NCBI RefSeq assembly: GCF_004217445.1
Contig: NZ_SHKX01000018.1
Coordinates: 1 to 64,000, forward strand
Reading direction: 5' to 3'
DNA: 64,000 bases
Origin: Fluviicoccus keumensis
Lineage (GTDB): Bacteria > Pseudomonadota > Gammaproteobacteria > Pseudomonadales > Moraxellaceae
Shown: positions 24,380 through 33,046 of the stretch, one piece after another
How positions within the stretch are numbered: position 1 is the first letter of the stretch
How the letters are laid out: each line of letters starts with the position of its first letter
The notes under the pieces: generated by a model
What the model saw: the letters and a program-made list of their open reading frames with translations, nothing else
What the model was told of the DNA's origin: nothing
Databases searched by the model: none
Position numbers and translations under genes: made by a program

Positions 24380-24979
24380 CTAGCCCCGGGTATCCGGCAG
24401 GTAATCGATCAGTTTGACGATCTTGCGGACATCGGGGATATCCCGGATCAGGCGGATGGCCAAGTCTGCCTGATCTTTGTCCAGCTTGGCCATCAGATAT
24501 ACAACGCCATCCTCGACCAGAATCTTGCACTGACTGCTGGGAAAGCCCTTGGCGAAGGTCAGCGCGCTGCGCACCCGGGCGGAAATGATGCTGTCCTTGG
24601 CGCGGGTCATGTAGGGCAGCGTGACCGGGGCGACGATCAGCTCATTATGGACCGATTCAACTTCCCGCAAGCTCTTCAGGTAATCGCCGGCCATTTGCTT
24701 CAATGACTCGTTGCTGACCTGACCCGCCAGCAGCACGTTGCTGTAGAAGCTCATCACCAGCACGCGCGATTGCGCAAACTCCGGATTCAGCTTGTAGAGA
24801 TTGATGGAGGCCGTGCGTTCAATGCTCATGTCTTCCACGCGCTGGCTCAACGTGCGCTCCCCTTCGGGGACGCCTACCGGCTCGGGGCCGGAGGCGGCGG
24901 CCAGAAAGCGGGCGCAGCCGGGGACGGTAATTGAAAAGGCGAGTATTAACAGCAGCTTAGGTGTCAAAATTTTCTTCAT
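24380..24979 (-). CDS. dolP: BON-domain outer-membrane lipoprotein, DolP (YraP) like
   Basis: DolP-type proteins are dual-BON lipoproteins that guard outer-membrane integrity and bind anionic phospholipid. The 199-residue product has a lipoprotein signal with lipobox VPGC (Cys22) and two BON domains at about 50-118 and 128-195. The ATG at 24979 gives a normal lipoprotein signal; an upstream TTG at 25006 would bury it. The gene overlaps the diaA end by 23 bases and is last in the run lpoA-yraN-diaA-dolP, the same order as in E. coli. Confidence 0.9.
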   Translation of the reverse strand: MKKILTPKLLLILAFSITVPGCARFLAAASGPEPVGVPEGERTLSQRVEDMSIERTASINLYKLNPEFAQSRVLVMSFYSNVLLAGQVSNESLKQMAGDYLKSLREVESVHNELIVAPVTLPYMTRAKDSIISARVRSALTFAKGFPSSQCKILVEDGVVYLMAKLDKDQADLAIRLIRDIPDVRKIVKLIDYLPDTRG

Positions 24980-25553
24980 CGTGGACGCCAAACAGTGCGT
25001 TATCAATTAGGTCACAGCAGCAATGCAGGACGAATAGTTGCAACTCGTGAACCAGGGCAGGCTCCGAGGCAGGGATGGTCAGGACGGTGTCGGCATCAAT
25101 GAAGTCCGGAGCGCGCAGGCCGCCCTCTGCCGTGAGGACCAGGACTTGGCATTGCAGTTCCCGTGCGGTGGCCATGGCTGCCTGCAGGCTTGAGTTATCG
25201 GTGTTCGCCAGGATGAAGACAATGTCGCCGGGGTTGGCCAGGGCTTGCAACGGACGGGCGAGCAGGTCGTCTGGGTTGGACGGCACGAAGGGGCTGACCA
25301 GTGCGCTGCCGGGAGTGAGGGCGATTGCGGGAAAAGCCGGCCGTTCGCAATCGAAGCGGTCAATCAAACGCGCCACGAAAGTGTTTGCGTTATAGGAGTT
25401 GACGCCGGTGCCGCAGCAGAAAATCTTCTTTTCCTGCATCAGCGCTTCAATCAGCAAGTTGGAGAAGTGGCTGATCGTCTCGGTGTGCAATTCAATCAAC
25501 TGGCTCAAGGCCGTGTAATGCGCTTCGGTTCGGTGACTGATGACATCAATCAT
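24957..25553 (-). CDS. diaA: SIS-domain protein, DiaA-like DnaA initiator-associating factor
   Basis: DiaA is a phosphosugar-isomerase-fold tetramer that helps DnaA assemble at oriC in E. coli; close relatives are sedoheptulose-7-phosphate isomerases (GmhA). The 198-residue product is a single SIS domain with the N-terminal helical pair, KIFCCGTGVNSYNA (about 42-55) and the GDIVFILANTDNSSLQAA block. The DiaA call rests mainly on the conserved context with yraN and dolP. It begins nine bases after yraN ends. Confidence 0.85.
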   Translation of the reverse strand: MIDVISHRTEAHYTALSQLIELHTETISHFSNLLIEALMQEKKIFCCGTGVNSYNANTFVARLIDRFDCERPAFPAIALTPGSALVSPFVPSNPDDLLARPLQALANPGDIVFILANTDNSSLQAAMATARELQCQVLVLTAEGGLRAPDFIDADTVLTIPASEPALVHELQLFVLHCCCDLIDNALFGVHDEENFDT

Positions 25554-25562
25554 TTGTCGGTC

Positions 25563-25940
25563 TTACTCGGCAAGGAAGGCGGCCGGAATCCACTGGAATT
25601 GCCAGTGTCCGGGGTTTCCGGTGATCGCAATCACATCGAAACGGACGGCGCGATCCGAAAACCGGGGTCGATGGTGCAGAAAATACCGGGCGGTCGCAAT
25701 GATTTTTTGTTGCTTGCTCCGGGATACCGAAGCCAAGGCTCCGCCAAAGCTGTCGCTGGCCCGGTAGCGGACTTCCACAAAGACCAGCAGGTCACCGCGG
25801 ATGGCGATAATGTCGATCTCCCCGCGGCGGGAGCGGAAATTCCGGTACAGCGGGTGATAGCCTTCACGAGCCAGAAAGTCGCAGGCGGCGTCTTCAGCGG
25901 CTTGTCCGGCCGCCAGGTGTAAGGGCGTGGGGGATTCCAT
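25563..25940 (-). CDS. yraN: UPF0102 (YraN) endonuclease-fold protein
   Basis: YraN proteins have a restriction-endonuclease-like fold; their role is not established. The 125-residue product has GQAAEDAACDFL near the start and the core RNFRSRRGEIDIIA ... LLVFVEVRYR, containing the E-D-ExR residues expected of the nuclease site. The ATG at 25940 has a GGAG upstream; a longer start at 25985 would run further into lpoA. The gene overlaps lpoA by 47 bases. Confidence 0.9.
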   Translation of the reverse strand: MESPTPLHLAAGQAAEDAACDFLAREGYHPLYRNFRSRRGEIDIIAIRGDLLVFVEVRYRASDSFGGALASVSRSKQQKIIATARYFLHHRPRFSDRAVRFDVIAITGNPGHWQFQWIPAAFLAE

Positions 25941-26946
25941 CCTGGATCTCCATGCAAGTCGGGGTACGCAGAAGGCCTTCTTCATCCAGGTGGATATGCC
26001 CGGTCCTTAACGCGGGGGTAATGCTTTTGTTGATCGGCAGAAGTTGCTGGATGAACCAGGCATCAGCTCCGAAAGCATAAAGACGGTTGAAACTGCCGGA
26101 CTCCGGAGGACTGACGGCGTTGATCACCGGTTGCTCCGGCCAGTGATTTTCCAGTATCCAGGGCGTGCCGCAAAAGCGCAGACCGTCGAGATCGCGCTTT
26201 TGCAGCATAGGCGCAATTTCATCAAACGCGAGCGAGCCGCTGTAGACCGGGATCGGCGTCTTGCGGTAAAAGGCGAGCAGCGGCATCACCTGGACAGCAA
26301 GCGAAGGTGAGGCCAGGAAGAAAGCCTGAGTGCGGTTGGTTTGCGGCTCGGCAAGCAACTGGCGCAGGCTGGCGCTGATGCCGCCCTGTTCGCTTTCCTG
26401 CAGGGCATAAGCGGGCAGCAGTTGCCCTCCCTGGGCCAGCCACGCCGTCTCGAAAGCCGAGCGCAGCCGCTCGTCGGCGTCATCGGCCTGCAGGAGGATG
26501 CGGACACGCTGGACGCCATCCTGCCGCAACTGGCCGATCAATGGCGCAATTTCGTCTTCCGGGGACAGGGCAAACTGCCAGATGCCGTGAACCTGTTTGC
26601 CGGGAATGCGGTTGAGGGCCAGGACGGGTACGGCGGGAGGAGCGGCCAGCAGTTCCGCGACCTGATCACGGAGCAAGGGGCCGATCAGGAGGCGTGTCGA
26701 CGGTGTCAGCAGCGTGTCAAGAGCGGGAGAAACCTGTACCATCGCCCCGCTGTCGCGGAAGTTGAGCCTCGGGCCGCCGCTGTGAGCGCCATCCGATTGA
26801 TAGAATGCCGCCAGCAGGCCGTCGCGGACGGCCATGCCCGCCTTGGCGGCCGGACCGCTTTGCGGCAGCAGGATGGCGATTTCCTCCGCGTTGGCGGAGC
26901 CTGCCAGCAGCATGGCCAGCATGATTCCCGAACGAATAACCGACAT
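25894..26946 (-). CDS. LppC/LpoA-family penicillin-binding protein activator, single-domain form
   Basis: LpoA of E. coli is an outer-membrane lipoprotein that activates PBP1a. This 350-residue protein matches only the C-terminal, periplasmic-binding-protein-like LppC domain (for example EEIAILLPQSGPAAKAGMAVRDG near the N-terminus). The N-terminal helical TPR domain of the ~670-residue E. coli protein is absent, and the signal peptide ends in SANA|EE with no lipobox Cys, so it is predicted to be soluble in the periplasm. It is divergent from rsmI with only 18 bases between the starts and begins the run lpoA-yraN-diaA-dolP. Confidence 0.85.
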   Translation of the reverse strand: MSVIRSGIMLAMLLAGSANAEEIAILLPQSGPAAKAGMAVRDGLLAAFYQSDGAHSGGPRLNFRDSGAMVQVSPALDTLLTPSTRLLIGPLLRDQVAELLAAPPAVPVLALNRIPGKQVHGIWQFALSPEDEIAPLIGQLRQDGVQRVRILLQADDADERLRSAFETAWLAQGGQLLPAYALQESEQGGISASLRQLLAEPQTNRTQAFFLASPSLAVQVMPLLAFYRKTPIPVYSGSLAFDEIAPMLQKRDLDGLRFCGTPWILENHWPEQPVINAVSPPESGSFNRLYAFGADAWFIQQLLPINKSITPALRTGHIHLDEEGLLRTPTCMEIQDGIPHALTPGGRTSR

Positions 26947-26964
26947 TCCCGAGCAACCCCTGTT

Positions 26965-27816
26965 ATGACCGGCGTACTTTATGTGGTGGCGACCCCGATT
27001 GGCAACCTGGACGACATGTCGCAACGGGCGAGGACGGTGTTGCAGCAGGTCAGCCTGATTGCCGCCGAGGATACCCGTCATTCCGCCCGCCTGCTGCAAC
27101 ATTTTGATATCGGCACGCACTGCCAGGCGCTGCATGACCATAATGAGCAGCTGCAGATAGACGGGCTGCTGGCGCGTTTGGCGGCCGGAGAGTCGATTGC
27201 GCTGATTTCGGATGCCGGAACCCCATTGATCAGCGATCCCGGTTACCGGCTGGTCGCCGCCGCGCAGGCGGCCGGAATGGCAGTGTCGCCGGTGCCGGGA
27301 GCCTGCGCGGCGGTTGCCGCCTTGTCCGCGGCCGGCCTTCCCAGCGACCGGTTTGTATTTGAGGGTTTTTTGGCAGCCAAATCCGCCGCCCGTCGCTCGC
27401 GCCTGGAAGCGCTGGCCGCTGAGCCCCGGACCCTGATGTTCTATGAGGCGCCGCACCGTATTGTCGAGTGCCTGCGCGACATGACGGAGATCCTGGGGCC
27501 CGAACGGCGGATTACCCTGGCCCGGGAATTAACCAAGACGTTCGAGACCATCCGCCAATTACCGGCCGCACAGATGCTGGCGTGGGTGGAGTCCGATACG
27601 AACCAGCAGCGTGGTGAAATCGTGTTGGTGGTGGAAGGGGCGCCCGAGTCGAACCGCGAGGCGGGCGACGTCGAGGCCGACGTAATGCTGGGCCGATTGC
27701 TGAAGTATCTTCCCGTGAAACAGGCCGCCCAATTGGCGGCTGAGCTGACCGGACGCCGCAAGAACGAACTGTATGACCGGGCGCTGGTGCTGCAGCGCAA
27801 CCTCCAGTCGGAATGA
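26965..27816 (+). CDS. rsmI: 16S rRNA (cytidine-1402-2'-O)-methyltransferase RsmI
   Basis: RsmI 2'-O-methylates C1402 in the 30S decoding centre. The 283-residue product is a tetrapyrrole-methylase-fold enzyme with the opening LYVVATPIGNLDDMSQRA, AAEDTRHSARLL (about 34-45), SDAGTPLISDPGYRLV (about 80-95) and PVPGACAAVAAL. The ATG at 26965 is the natural start. It is head to head with the lpoA-like gene, as in E. coli. Confidence 0.96.
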   Translation: MTGVLYVVATPIGNLDDMSQRARTVLQQVSLIAAEDTRHSARLLQHFDIGTHCQALHDHNEQLQIDGLLARLAAGESIALISDAGTPLISDPGYRLVAAAQAAGMAVSPVPGACAAVAALSAAGLPSDRFVFEGFLAAKSAARRSRLEALAAEPRTLMFYEAPHRIVECLRDMTEILGPERRITLARELTKTFETIRQLPAAQMLAWVESDTNQQRGEIVLVVEGAPESNREAGDVEADVMLGRLLKYLPVKQAAQLAAELTGRRKNELYDRALVLQRNLQSE

Positions 27817-27838
27817 CGCGCATCCCGGTGGAAAGCCC

Positions 27839-27866
27839 TTGCCATTGCGGCGGATCCTGATATTCT
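27839..27866 (+). promoter_or_regulatory. Promoter of rnpB
   Basis: TTGCCA (27839-27844) and TATTCT (27861-27866), 16 bases apart, place the start at about 27873, where the RNase P RNA begins. Confidence 0.65.
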
Positions 27867-27872
27867 GCGCGT

Positions 27873-28226
27873 CCGAGTCGGTCGGACGGTCGCTGCCTGC
27901 GCAAGCAGGGGGAGGAAAGTCCGGGCTTCGCAGGGCAAAGTGCCAGGTAACGCCTGGGCGGCGTGAGCCGACGGAAAGTGCAACAGAGAGCTGAACCGCC
28001 GATGTACGGGAAACCGTGCAGGTAAGGGTGAAAAGGTGCGGTAAGAGCGCACCGCGCACCGGGTAACCGGCTGCGGCAGGGTAAACCCCACTTGAAGCAA
28101 GACCAAATAGGCATCCAATGGCGTGGCCCGCGCTGGATGCGGGTAGGTTGCTGGAGCGCACGGGTGACCGTGCGCCTAGAGGAATGACCGTCCTCGACAG
28201 AACCCGGCTTACAGACCGACTCGGAC
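27873..28226 (+). ncRNA. rnpB: RNase P RNA (M1 RNA), bacterial type A
   Basis: This is the catalytic RNA that cuts 5' leaders from tRNA precursors. Helix P1 pairs 27873-27883 with 28214-28224. Universal blocks are present in order: GAGGAAAGTCCGGGC near 27912, GTGCCAGGTAACGCCTGGG near 27940, CAACAGAGAGC near 27980, GGGTGAAAAGGTGCGGTAAG near 28026, the AGACCAAATAG block near 28100 and GACAGAACCCGGCTTA near 28197. P3 is a short single hairpin with a GCAA tetraloop near 27892-27912, simpler than in E. coli. It lies between rsmI and the dcw operon. Confidence 0.96.
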
Positions 28227-28516
28227 CTTATTCCGTTGTGAAAAAACCGTGACAAAATCGTTACAAACCCCGGGACTTAAAGTGCTTTCTCAACAAATCG
28301 CGCCATGCATTTGTTTTTAGTTTCCGGGGTCTGATGTAGTTCACATAAGTCGCTGAAAATTCAGCACAATACTTGTGTGTACGGCGCTTGACGCTGTTCT
28401 GTCGTCTGTCTATAGTTTGCCGCTTGTCGGAAAAATTCAGCTCTTCGGTCAGGCAGGGTTCGGACCGGGGCGTTTTTTCTATTTTTTGTGCCAGCCCCCG
28501 CACTTTTGGCGCGACT
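28227..28516 (+). other. Leader region of the dcw cluster; mraZ slot without mraZ
   Basis: About 290 bases between rnpB and rsmH contain no credible gene on either strand. The place is normally held by mraZ, the transcriptional repressor of dcw. What it does hold is a strong promoter near 28388-28416 and about 95 bases of untranslated leader. Short open frames here lack ribosome sites. Confidence 0.7.
28388..28416 (+). promoter_or_regulatory. Strong sigma-70 promoter of the dcw operon
   Basis: TTGACG (28388-28393) and TATAGT (28411-28416) are separated by exactly 17 bases, the best-matching promoter in the window. It would give a leader of about 95 bases before rsmH. Confidence 0.8.
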
Positions 28517-29458
28517 ATGAGCAGCCCTTTCGTACATCAAACCGTTTTGCTGGAAGAGACCGTACAGGCTGTGCTCGGCGCCACCGACGGCGTTTATATC
28601 GACGCCACGTTTGGTCGTGGCGGTCATTCCCGCGAATTGCTCTCCCGCTTGTCCCCGATAGCCACACTCATCGCCTTTGACAAGGATCCGGAAGCCATAG
28701 CCTGCGGTCAGGCCATGGCAGGCGCTGATCCTCGTTTGGTGATGGTGCACGGCAGCTTCGCAGACTTGGCGGCGGTTGTTGAGGCGCGCGGCCTGACGGG
28801 CCGGATTGACGGCATCATGGCGGATCTTGGCGTTTCCTCGCCGCAACTGGATGATGCCTCGCGCGGTTTCAGTTTCATGAGTGACGGTCCGCTGGACATG
28901 CGCATGAACCCCCAGGCAGGGCTTTCCGCCGCGCAGTGGATCGCGTCGGTCGGAGAACAGGAGCTGGCGGACGTTATCTATCAATATGGCGAAGAGCGCC
29001 ACAGTCGCCGCATCGCCCGCGCCATCAAGCAAAGCCCCGAACCATTGCAGACCACTCGCCAGTTGGCGGAGCTGGTCGCCGCCGCGCATCCGGCGTGGGA
29101 GCGGCACAAGCATCCCGCCACCCGCACGTTTCAGGCGATCCGGATAGCAGTCAATCACGAGCTGGATGATGTCGCGGCCTTTCTGCCGGATGCAATGTCA
29201 GCATTGAAGCCTGGCGGCAAACTGGCGGTCATCAGCTTCCATTCGCTGGAGGACAGGCTGGTCAAGCAGTTCTTCCGTCGGTTGGTCAAGGGAGAGGCAG
29301 ATGACTTGCCTCGTGACTTTCCCATTCGTGTGGCCGATTTTCAGCCACTCGCGAAACTGTTGGGCAAGATCGATCCTCCCAGGGATGAAATCATGCAGAA
29401 TCCGCGCGCCCGCAGCGCACACCTGCGCGTGGCGCTGAAGCTGGAGGCCCAGTCGTGA
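28517..29458 (+). CDS. rsmH: 16S rRNA (cytosine-1402-N4)-methyltransferase RsmH
   Basis: RsmH (MraW) adds the N4 methyl to C1402 of 16S rRNA, the same base whose ribose is modified by RsmI encoded 700 bases upstream. The 313-residue product starts SSPFVHQTVLLEETV, has the SAM-binding DATFGRGGHS (about 31-40), the MADLGVSSPQLD block (about 98-109) and the C-terminal AVISFHSLEDRLVKQFF. The ATG at 28517 is chosen since homologues begin here. First gene of the dcw cluster; GTGA overlap with ftsL. Confidence 0.97.
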   Translation: MSSPFVHQTVLLEETVQAVLGATDGVYIDATFGRGGHSRELLSRLSPIATLIAFDKDPEAIACGQAMAGADPRLVMVHGSFADLAAVVEARGLTGRIDGIMADLGVSSPQLDDASRGFSFMSDGPLDMRMNPQAGLSAAQWIASVGEQELADVIYQYGEERHSRRIARAIKQSPEPLQTTRQLAELVAAAHPAWERHKHPATRTFQAIRIAVNHELDDVAAFLPDAMSALKPGGKLAVISFHSLEDRLVKQFFRRLVKGEADDLPRDFPIRVADFQPLAKLLGKIDPPRDEIMQNPRARSAHLRVALKLEAQS

Positions 29459-29754
29459 TCGAATTATTGAAGCGCAGTTTCAAGCCGAATTTCAGCGCGA
29501 TTGTCGTGGCGGCGCTGGTGGTCGGTCTGGTCGGTTCCGCCGTCTCGGTGGCCTACAGCGTTCACCATGCCCGCCTCAAGTTGCAGGACCTGCAGCGGCT
29601 GGATGAAGAAAAGAACCGTCTCGATGTGGAGTGGGGCCAGTTACTGCTGGAGCAGCACGCCTGGGGCTCCTATGGTCGCATCGGCAAGCTGGGGGCGGAA
29701 GAGTTGCAGATGATTCCGCCGCCGCCCCAGACCGTGGTCATGGTGCAGCAATAA
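29455..29754 (+). CDS. ftsL: Cell division protein FtsL
   Basis: FtsL is a bitopic divisome protein that works with FtsB and FtsQ to activate septal synthesis by FtsWI. The 99-residue product has a short basic cytoplasmic start, one membrane helix (about 14-36) and a periplasmic coiled coil (about 40-72). A GTG start overlaps the rsmH stop; its own stop overlaps the ftsI start (TAATG). Sequence conservation of FtsL is low, so position and topology carry the call. Confidence 0.93.
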   Translation: MIELLKRSFKPNFSAIVVAALVVGLVGSAVSVAYSVHHARLKLQDLQRLDEEKNRLDVEWGQLLLEQHAWGSYGRIGKLGAEELQMIPPPPQTVVMVQQ

Positions 29755-31553
29755 TGAAGAACAGCAAAGCTTCGGCCCGTTCCCCGGTCGCTGCGGATGT
29801 CAGCTTTCCCGGCCGCCACAAGGTCTTGGTCTGGATGCTTGGCGTCCTGTTTTTGGGCATGGTGGTGCGTGCGGTCTACCTGCATGTGATTGACCGGGAT
29901 TTCCTGAAGCGTCAGGGCGACGCCCGCATGTTGCGCAAGGAAACCTTGGCAGCCCATCGCGGCATGATCATGGACCGTAATGGCGTCCCGCTGGCGGTAA
30001 GCACGCCGGTGGTGTCGCTGTGGGTCAACCCCAAGGACCTCAAGGAGCTGGAGCATCCGGCAAATCCCCGGCAAAAGCCGCGTATCCTGGATGTGGCGGA
30101 GTTGGCGCGGGCCATCGGCATGGAGCCCGGCGCGCTGCAGGACAAGCTGGACCGGAATGCCAACAAGGAGTTTTTCTATCTGAAGCGCCATTTGGCGCCG
30201 GATGTCGCGCAAGTCGTGCTGGATCGGGGCTTTCCCGGTGTCTACGGCATGAACGAATACAAGCGCTATTACCCCGAAGGGGAGAGCGCGTCCCATATCA
30301 TCGGCTTTACCGATCTGGATGACCACGGCAAGGAAGGCCTGGAGTTGGCGCTGGAGCAGGAGTTGCAGGGCAAGCCAGGCCAGCAACTGGTGCTCCGTGA
30401 TCTCAAGGGCCAGAAGGTCAAGGATATCGCCCGTGTCCGCCCTGCGGTTCCCGGCAAGGATATCGAGCTGAGCTTTGACTCGCGCGTGCAGTACATTGCC
30501 TACCGTGAGCTGGCGGCGGCGGTGACCGAGCATGGCGCCAAGGCGGGGATTGCCGTCGCCTTGGATGTGGAGACCGGCGAGGTGCTGGCGATGGCCAACC
30601 TGCCGGGTTACAACCCCAATAACCGGATGGGGGTGGCGGTGGACAGCCTGCGCAACCGTGCGGCGACAGACATGTTCGAGCCGGGTTCCACCATGAAGAT
30701 TTTCACGGTGTCGGCGGGGCTGGAAAGCGGCAAGTACACGCCGTCCAGCCGTTTCAATACCAATCCGGGCACATATACGGTCTATAACAAGACCATCCGT
30801 GATCATGAAAACTATGGTGTCATCGATATGGGCACCATCATTACCAAATCCAGTAACGTCGGGGCGGCGCAGATTGCCTTGTCGCTGCCGCGCGAGACCC
30901 TGCCGACCTTCTTCGACCGATTCGGATTTGGCCGCGTGACCGGCAGCGGCTTTCCCGGCGAGAGTCGCGGCCGCATCCAGCCGCCCGAGCGCTGGAATCC
31001 GGTTGAAATCGCCACCATGTCCTACGGTTACGGCATAACCGTCACCGCGCTGCAGTTGGCGCATGCCTACGCCACCGTTGCGGCCGGGGGCATTGAGCGA
31101 CCGGTCAGCTTCAAGAAGGTGGGTGGTGTGGTGCCGGGCAAGCGCATCCTGAGCGAAAAGATCGCCGCCGAGCTTTTGCCGATGATGGAGTCGGTCGTTT
31201 CGTCGGATGGTACGGCCTTGAAGGCGGCTATCCCCGGTTATCGTGTGGCGGGCAAGACCGGCACCGCGCACAAGGCTACCGGCGGCGGCTACGCGGCGAA
31301 CGATTACATGTCCCTGTTCGTGGGGGTGGCTCCGGTTTCGCACCCGAAAGTGGTGATGGCGGTGATTATTGATAATCCCACCAAGGGTTCTTACTACGGC
31401 GGTCTGGTTGCGGCCCCGGTCTTTTCCAAGGTCATGGCGGAAGCCCTGCGTCTGATGAATGTTCCGACAGACAAGCCTCTGGAGCCGCCGCCTCCTGTCC
31501 CTGCGGAGCGCTCGCTGCCTTCCGACCTGCCGCCGGTGCGGGGGAAAACATGA
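29754..31553 (+). CDS. ftsI: Septal peptidoglycan transpeptidase FtsI (PBP3)
   Basis: FtsI cross-links septal peptidoglycan and partners FtsW. The 599-residue protein has one N-terminal helix (about 24-44), a pedestal domain (RGMIMDRNGVPLA near 70-82) and the transpeptidase domain with the active-site S312 in GSTMK, S366-S367-N368 (SxN) and K501-T502-G503 (KTG). The ATG at 29754 overlaps the ftsL stop. Length fits the family. PBP3 is the target of aztreonam and related beta-lactams. Confidence 0.97.
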   Translation: MKNSKASARSPVAADVSFPGRHKVLVWMLGVLFLGMVVRAVYLHVIDRDFLKRQGDARMLRKETLAAHRGMIMDRNGVPLAVSTPVVSLWVNPKDLKELEHPANPRQKPRILDVAELARAIGMEPGALQDKLDRNANKEFFYLKRHLAPDVAQVVLDRGFPGVYGMNEYKRYYPEGESASHIIGFTDLDDHGKEGLELALEQELQGKPGQQLVLRDLKGQKVKDIARVRPAVPGKDIELSFDSRVQYIAYRELAAAVTEHGAKAGIAVALDVETGEVLAMANLPGYNPNNRMGVAVDSLRNRAATDMFEPGSTMKIFTVSAGLESGKYTPSSRFNTNPGTYTVYNKTIRDHENYGVIDMGTIITKSSNVGAAQIALSLPRETLPTFFDRFGFGRVTGSGFPGESRGRIQPPERWNPVEIATMSYGYGITVTALQLAHAYATVAAGGIERPVSFKKVGGVVPGKRILSEKIAAELLPMMESVVSSDGTALKAAIPGYRVAGKTGTAHKATGGGYAANDYMSLFVGVAPVSHPKVVMAVIIDNPTKGSYYGGLVAAPVFSKVMAEALRLMNVPTDKPLEPPPPVPAERSLPSDLPPVRGKT

Positions 31554-33046
31554 TCTGTCTGGGAGACCTCTTTCCGGAAGCGCCCGCGCAATACCATGCG
31601 ATCCCGGTGCTTGCCCTGACGGCGGACAGTCGCAAAGTGACGCCCGGCGCCGTCTTTCTGGCGCTCCGGGGGCTGCAGCATGATGCCCGCGCCTTCATTC
31701 CCCAGGCGGTCGCGCAAGGGGCTGCGGCCGTTCTGGCCGAGGGGCACGGTGACAGCGTGGAGGCCGGCGTCCCGGTAATCGGCGTTACTGATCTGTCCAT
31801 CCGCTTGGGCGAAATCGCCGCGCGCTTTTTCGGTCACCCCAGTCAGTCACTGCGGGTTCTGGCGGTGACCGGGACCAATGGCAAGACCAGCACCGCCCAA
31901 TTGCTGGCCCATGCCTGTGAGGCGCTGCAAATACGAGCCGGCGTCCTCGGGACGTTGGGCAACGGTCTGGTCGGATCTGTCGAGCCTTCTACCCATACGA
32001 CCCTGGATGCCTTGCAGTTACAGGCCAAGTTGGCGTCCTTCCGGGATGCTGGGGCGAACGTGGTCGCCATGGAGGCCAGCTCGCACGGGCTTGAGCAGGG
32101 ACGATTGAACGCCACAGCCATAGAAACGGCGATTTTTACCAATCTCACGCGCGATCATCTGGATTACCACGGGGATATGACGGCGTATCGGGATGCCAAG
32201 GCGCGGCTGTTCCGCTGGCCCGGTCTGCGCACCGTGATTCTTAACGAAGACGATCCGGTGTCGGCGTTTTACCGGCAACAGGTGGCGCCCGGAGTCCGTG
32301 TCTGGACGTATAGTCAACGCCCGGATGCGCTGGCGGATTTTGTGGCGCTTTCGGTCATGCCTTCTCTGGAAGGCCTGCAGCTGCGGGTGTCGACCCCACA
32401 AGGCGAGGTGATGCTGAAGACGCGTCTGCTGGGTCGCTTCAATGTCAGCAATCTGCTGGCAGTGCTCGCGGGGTTGCTGAGCCTGGATATCGCGCTGCCC
32501 GCCGCCACCGCTGCCCTGGAGGCTGTCCAGCCTGTGCGGGGACGCATGGAATGCTTCAGCGCCAGGGGTATAACGGCCGTCGTTGACTACGCCCATACTC
32601 CCGATGCCCTGGAAAAAGTGCTGCTGACCCTGCGTGAACATGTTCAGGGACAGCTGTGGTGTGTCTTTGGTTGCGGCGGCGACAGGGATCCCGGCAAGCG
32701 GTCGATGATGGGCGCCATTTCCGCCCGGTTGGCCGACCGGGTGATGGTAACGTCCGACAACCCGCGCAGTGAGTCCCCGGATGACATTATCGAAACGATT
32801 GTCAGCGGCATTGGGGAAGGTGACCGCCCGCGCGTCCAGGTGTGCGGCGACCGTCGTGTTGCGATCGCCGCCGTATTGCGCGAAGCCGCGCCCGGCGATT
32901 TGGTGTTGGTGGCTGGCAAGGGGCACGAAGACTATCAGGAAGTGAAGGGCGTCCGGTATCACTTTGATGATGCGGAGGAGGTTCGGCGCGGCTTGGGCTT
33001 GATGCCTGACAATAATAATGACTCAGGGGGCGCAAATGCGGTTTAG
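31550..33046 (+). CDS. murE: UDP-MurNAc-L-Ala-D-Glu:meso-diaminopimelate ligase MurE
   Basis: MurE adds the third amino acid to the peptidoglycan stem peptide. The 498-residue product has the ATP-binding VTGTNGKTSTAQLL (about 105-118) and the substrate-selecting DNPRSE motif (about 406), which specifies meso-diaminopimelate rather than lysine. It overlaps ftsI by four bases and murF by eleven. Confidence 0.97.
   Translation: MICLGDLFPEAPAQYHAIPVLALTADSRKVTPGAVFLALRGLQHDARAFIPQAVAQGAAAVLAEGHGDSVEAGVPVIGVTDLSIRLGEIAARFFGHPSQSLRVLAVTGTNGKTSTAQLLAHACEALQIRAGVLGTLGNGLVGSVEPSTHTTLDALQLQAKLASFRDAGANVVAMEASSHGLEQGRLNATAIETAIFTNLTRDHLDYHGDMTAYRDAKARLFRWPGLRTVILNEDDPVSAFYRQQVAPGVRVWTYSQRPDALADFVALSVMPSLEGLQLRVSTPQGEVMLKTRLLGRFNVSNLLAVLAGLLSLDIALPAATAALEAVQPVRGRMECFSARGITAVVDYAHTPDALEKVLLTLREHVQGQLWCVFGCGGDRDPGKRSMMGAISARLADRVMVTSDNPRSESPDDIIETIVSGIGEGDRPRVQVCGDRRVAIAAVLREAAPGDLVLVAGKGHEDYQEVKGVRYHFDDAEEVRRGLGLMPDNNNDSGGANAV

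Noticed and set aside
26947..27456. Extended start of the lpoA-like gene reaching 27456
   Set aside because: The extra residues lie antisense to rsmI and do not resemble the TPR domain; the signal peptide begins at 26946.
27512..28255. Reverse-strand frame of 247 codons over rnpB
   Set aside because: It overlaps conserved structural blocks of RNase P RNA and is a known type of false gene call.
28373..28516. N-terminal extension of rsmH or a small leader gene
   Set aside because: The family start is at 28517, and the extra codons overlap the promoter -10 region at 28411-28416.
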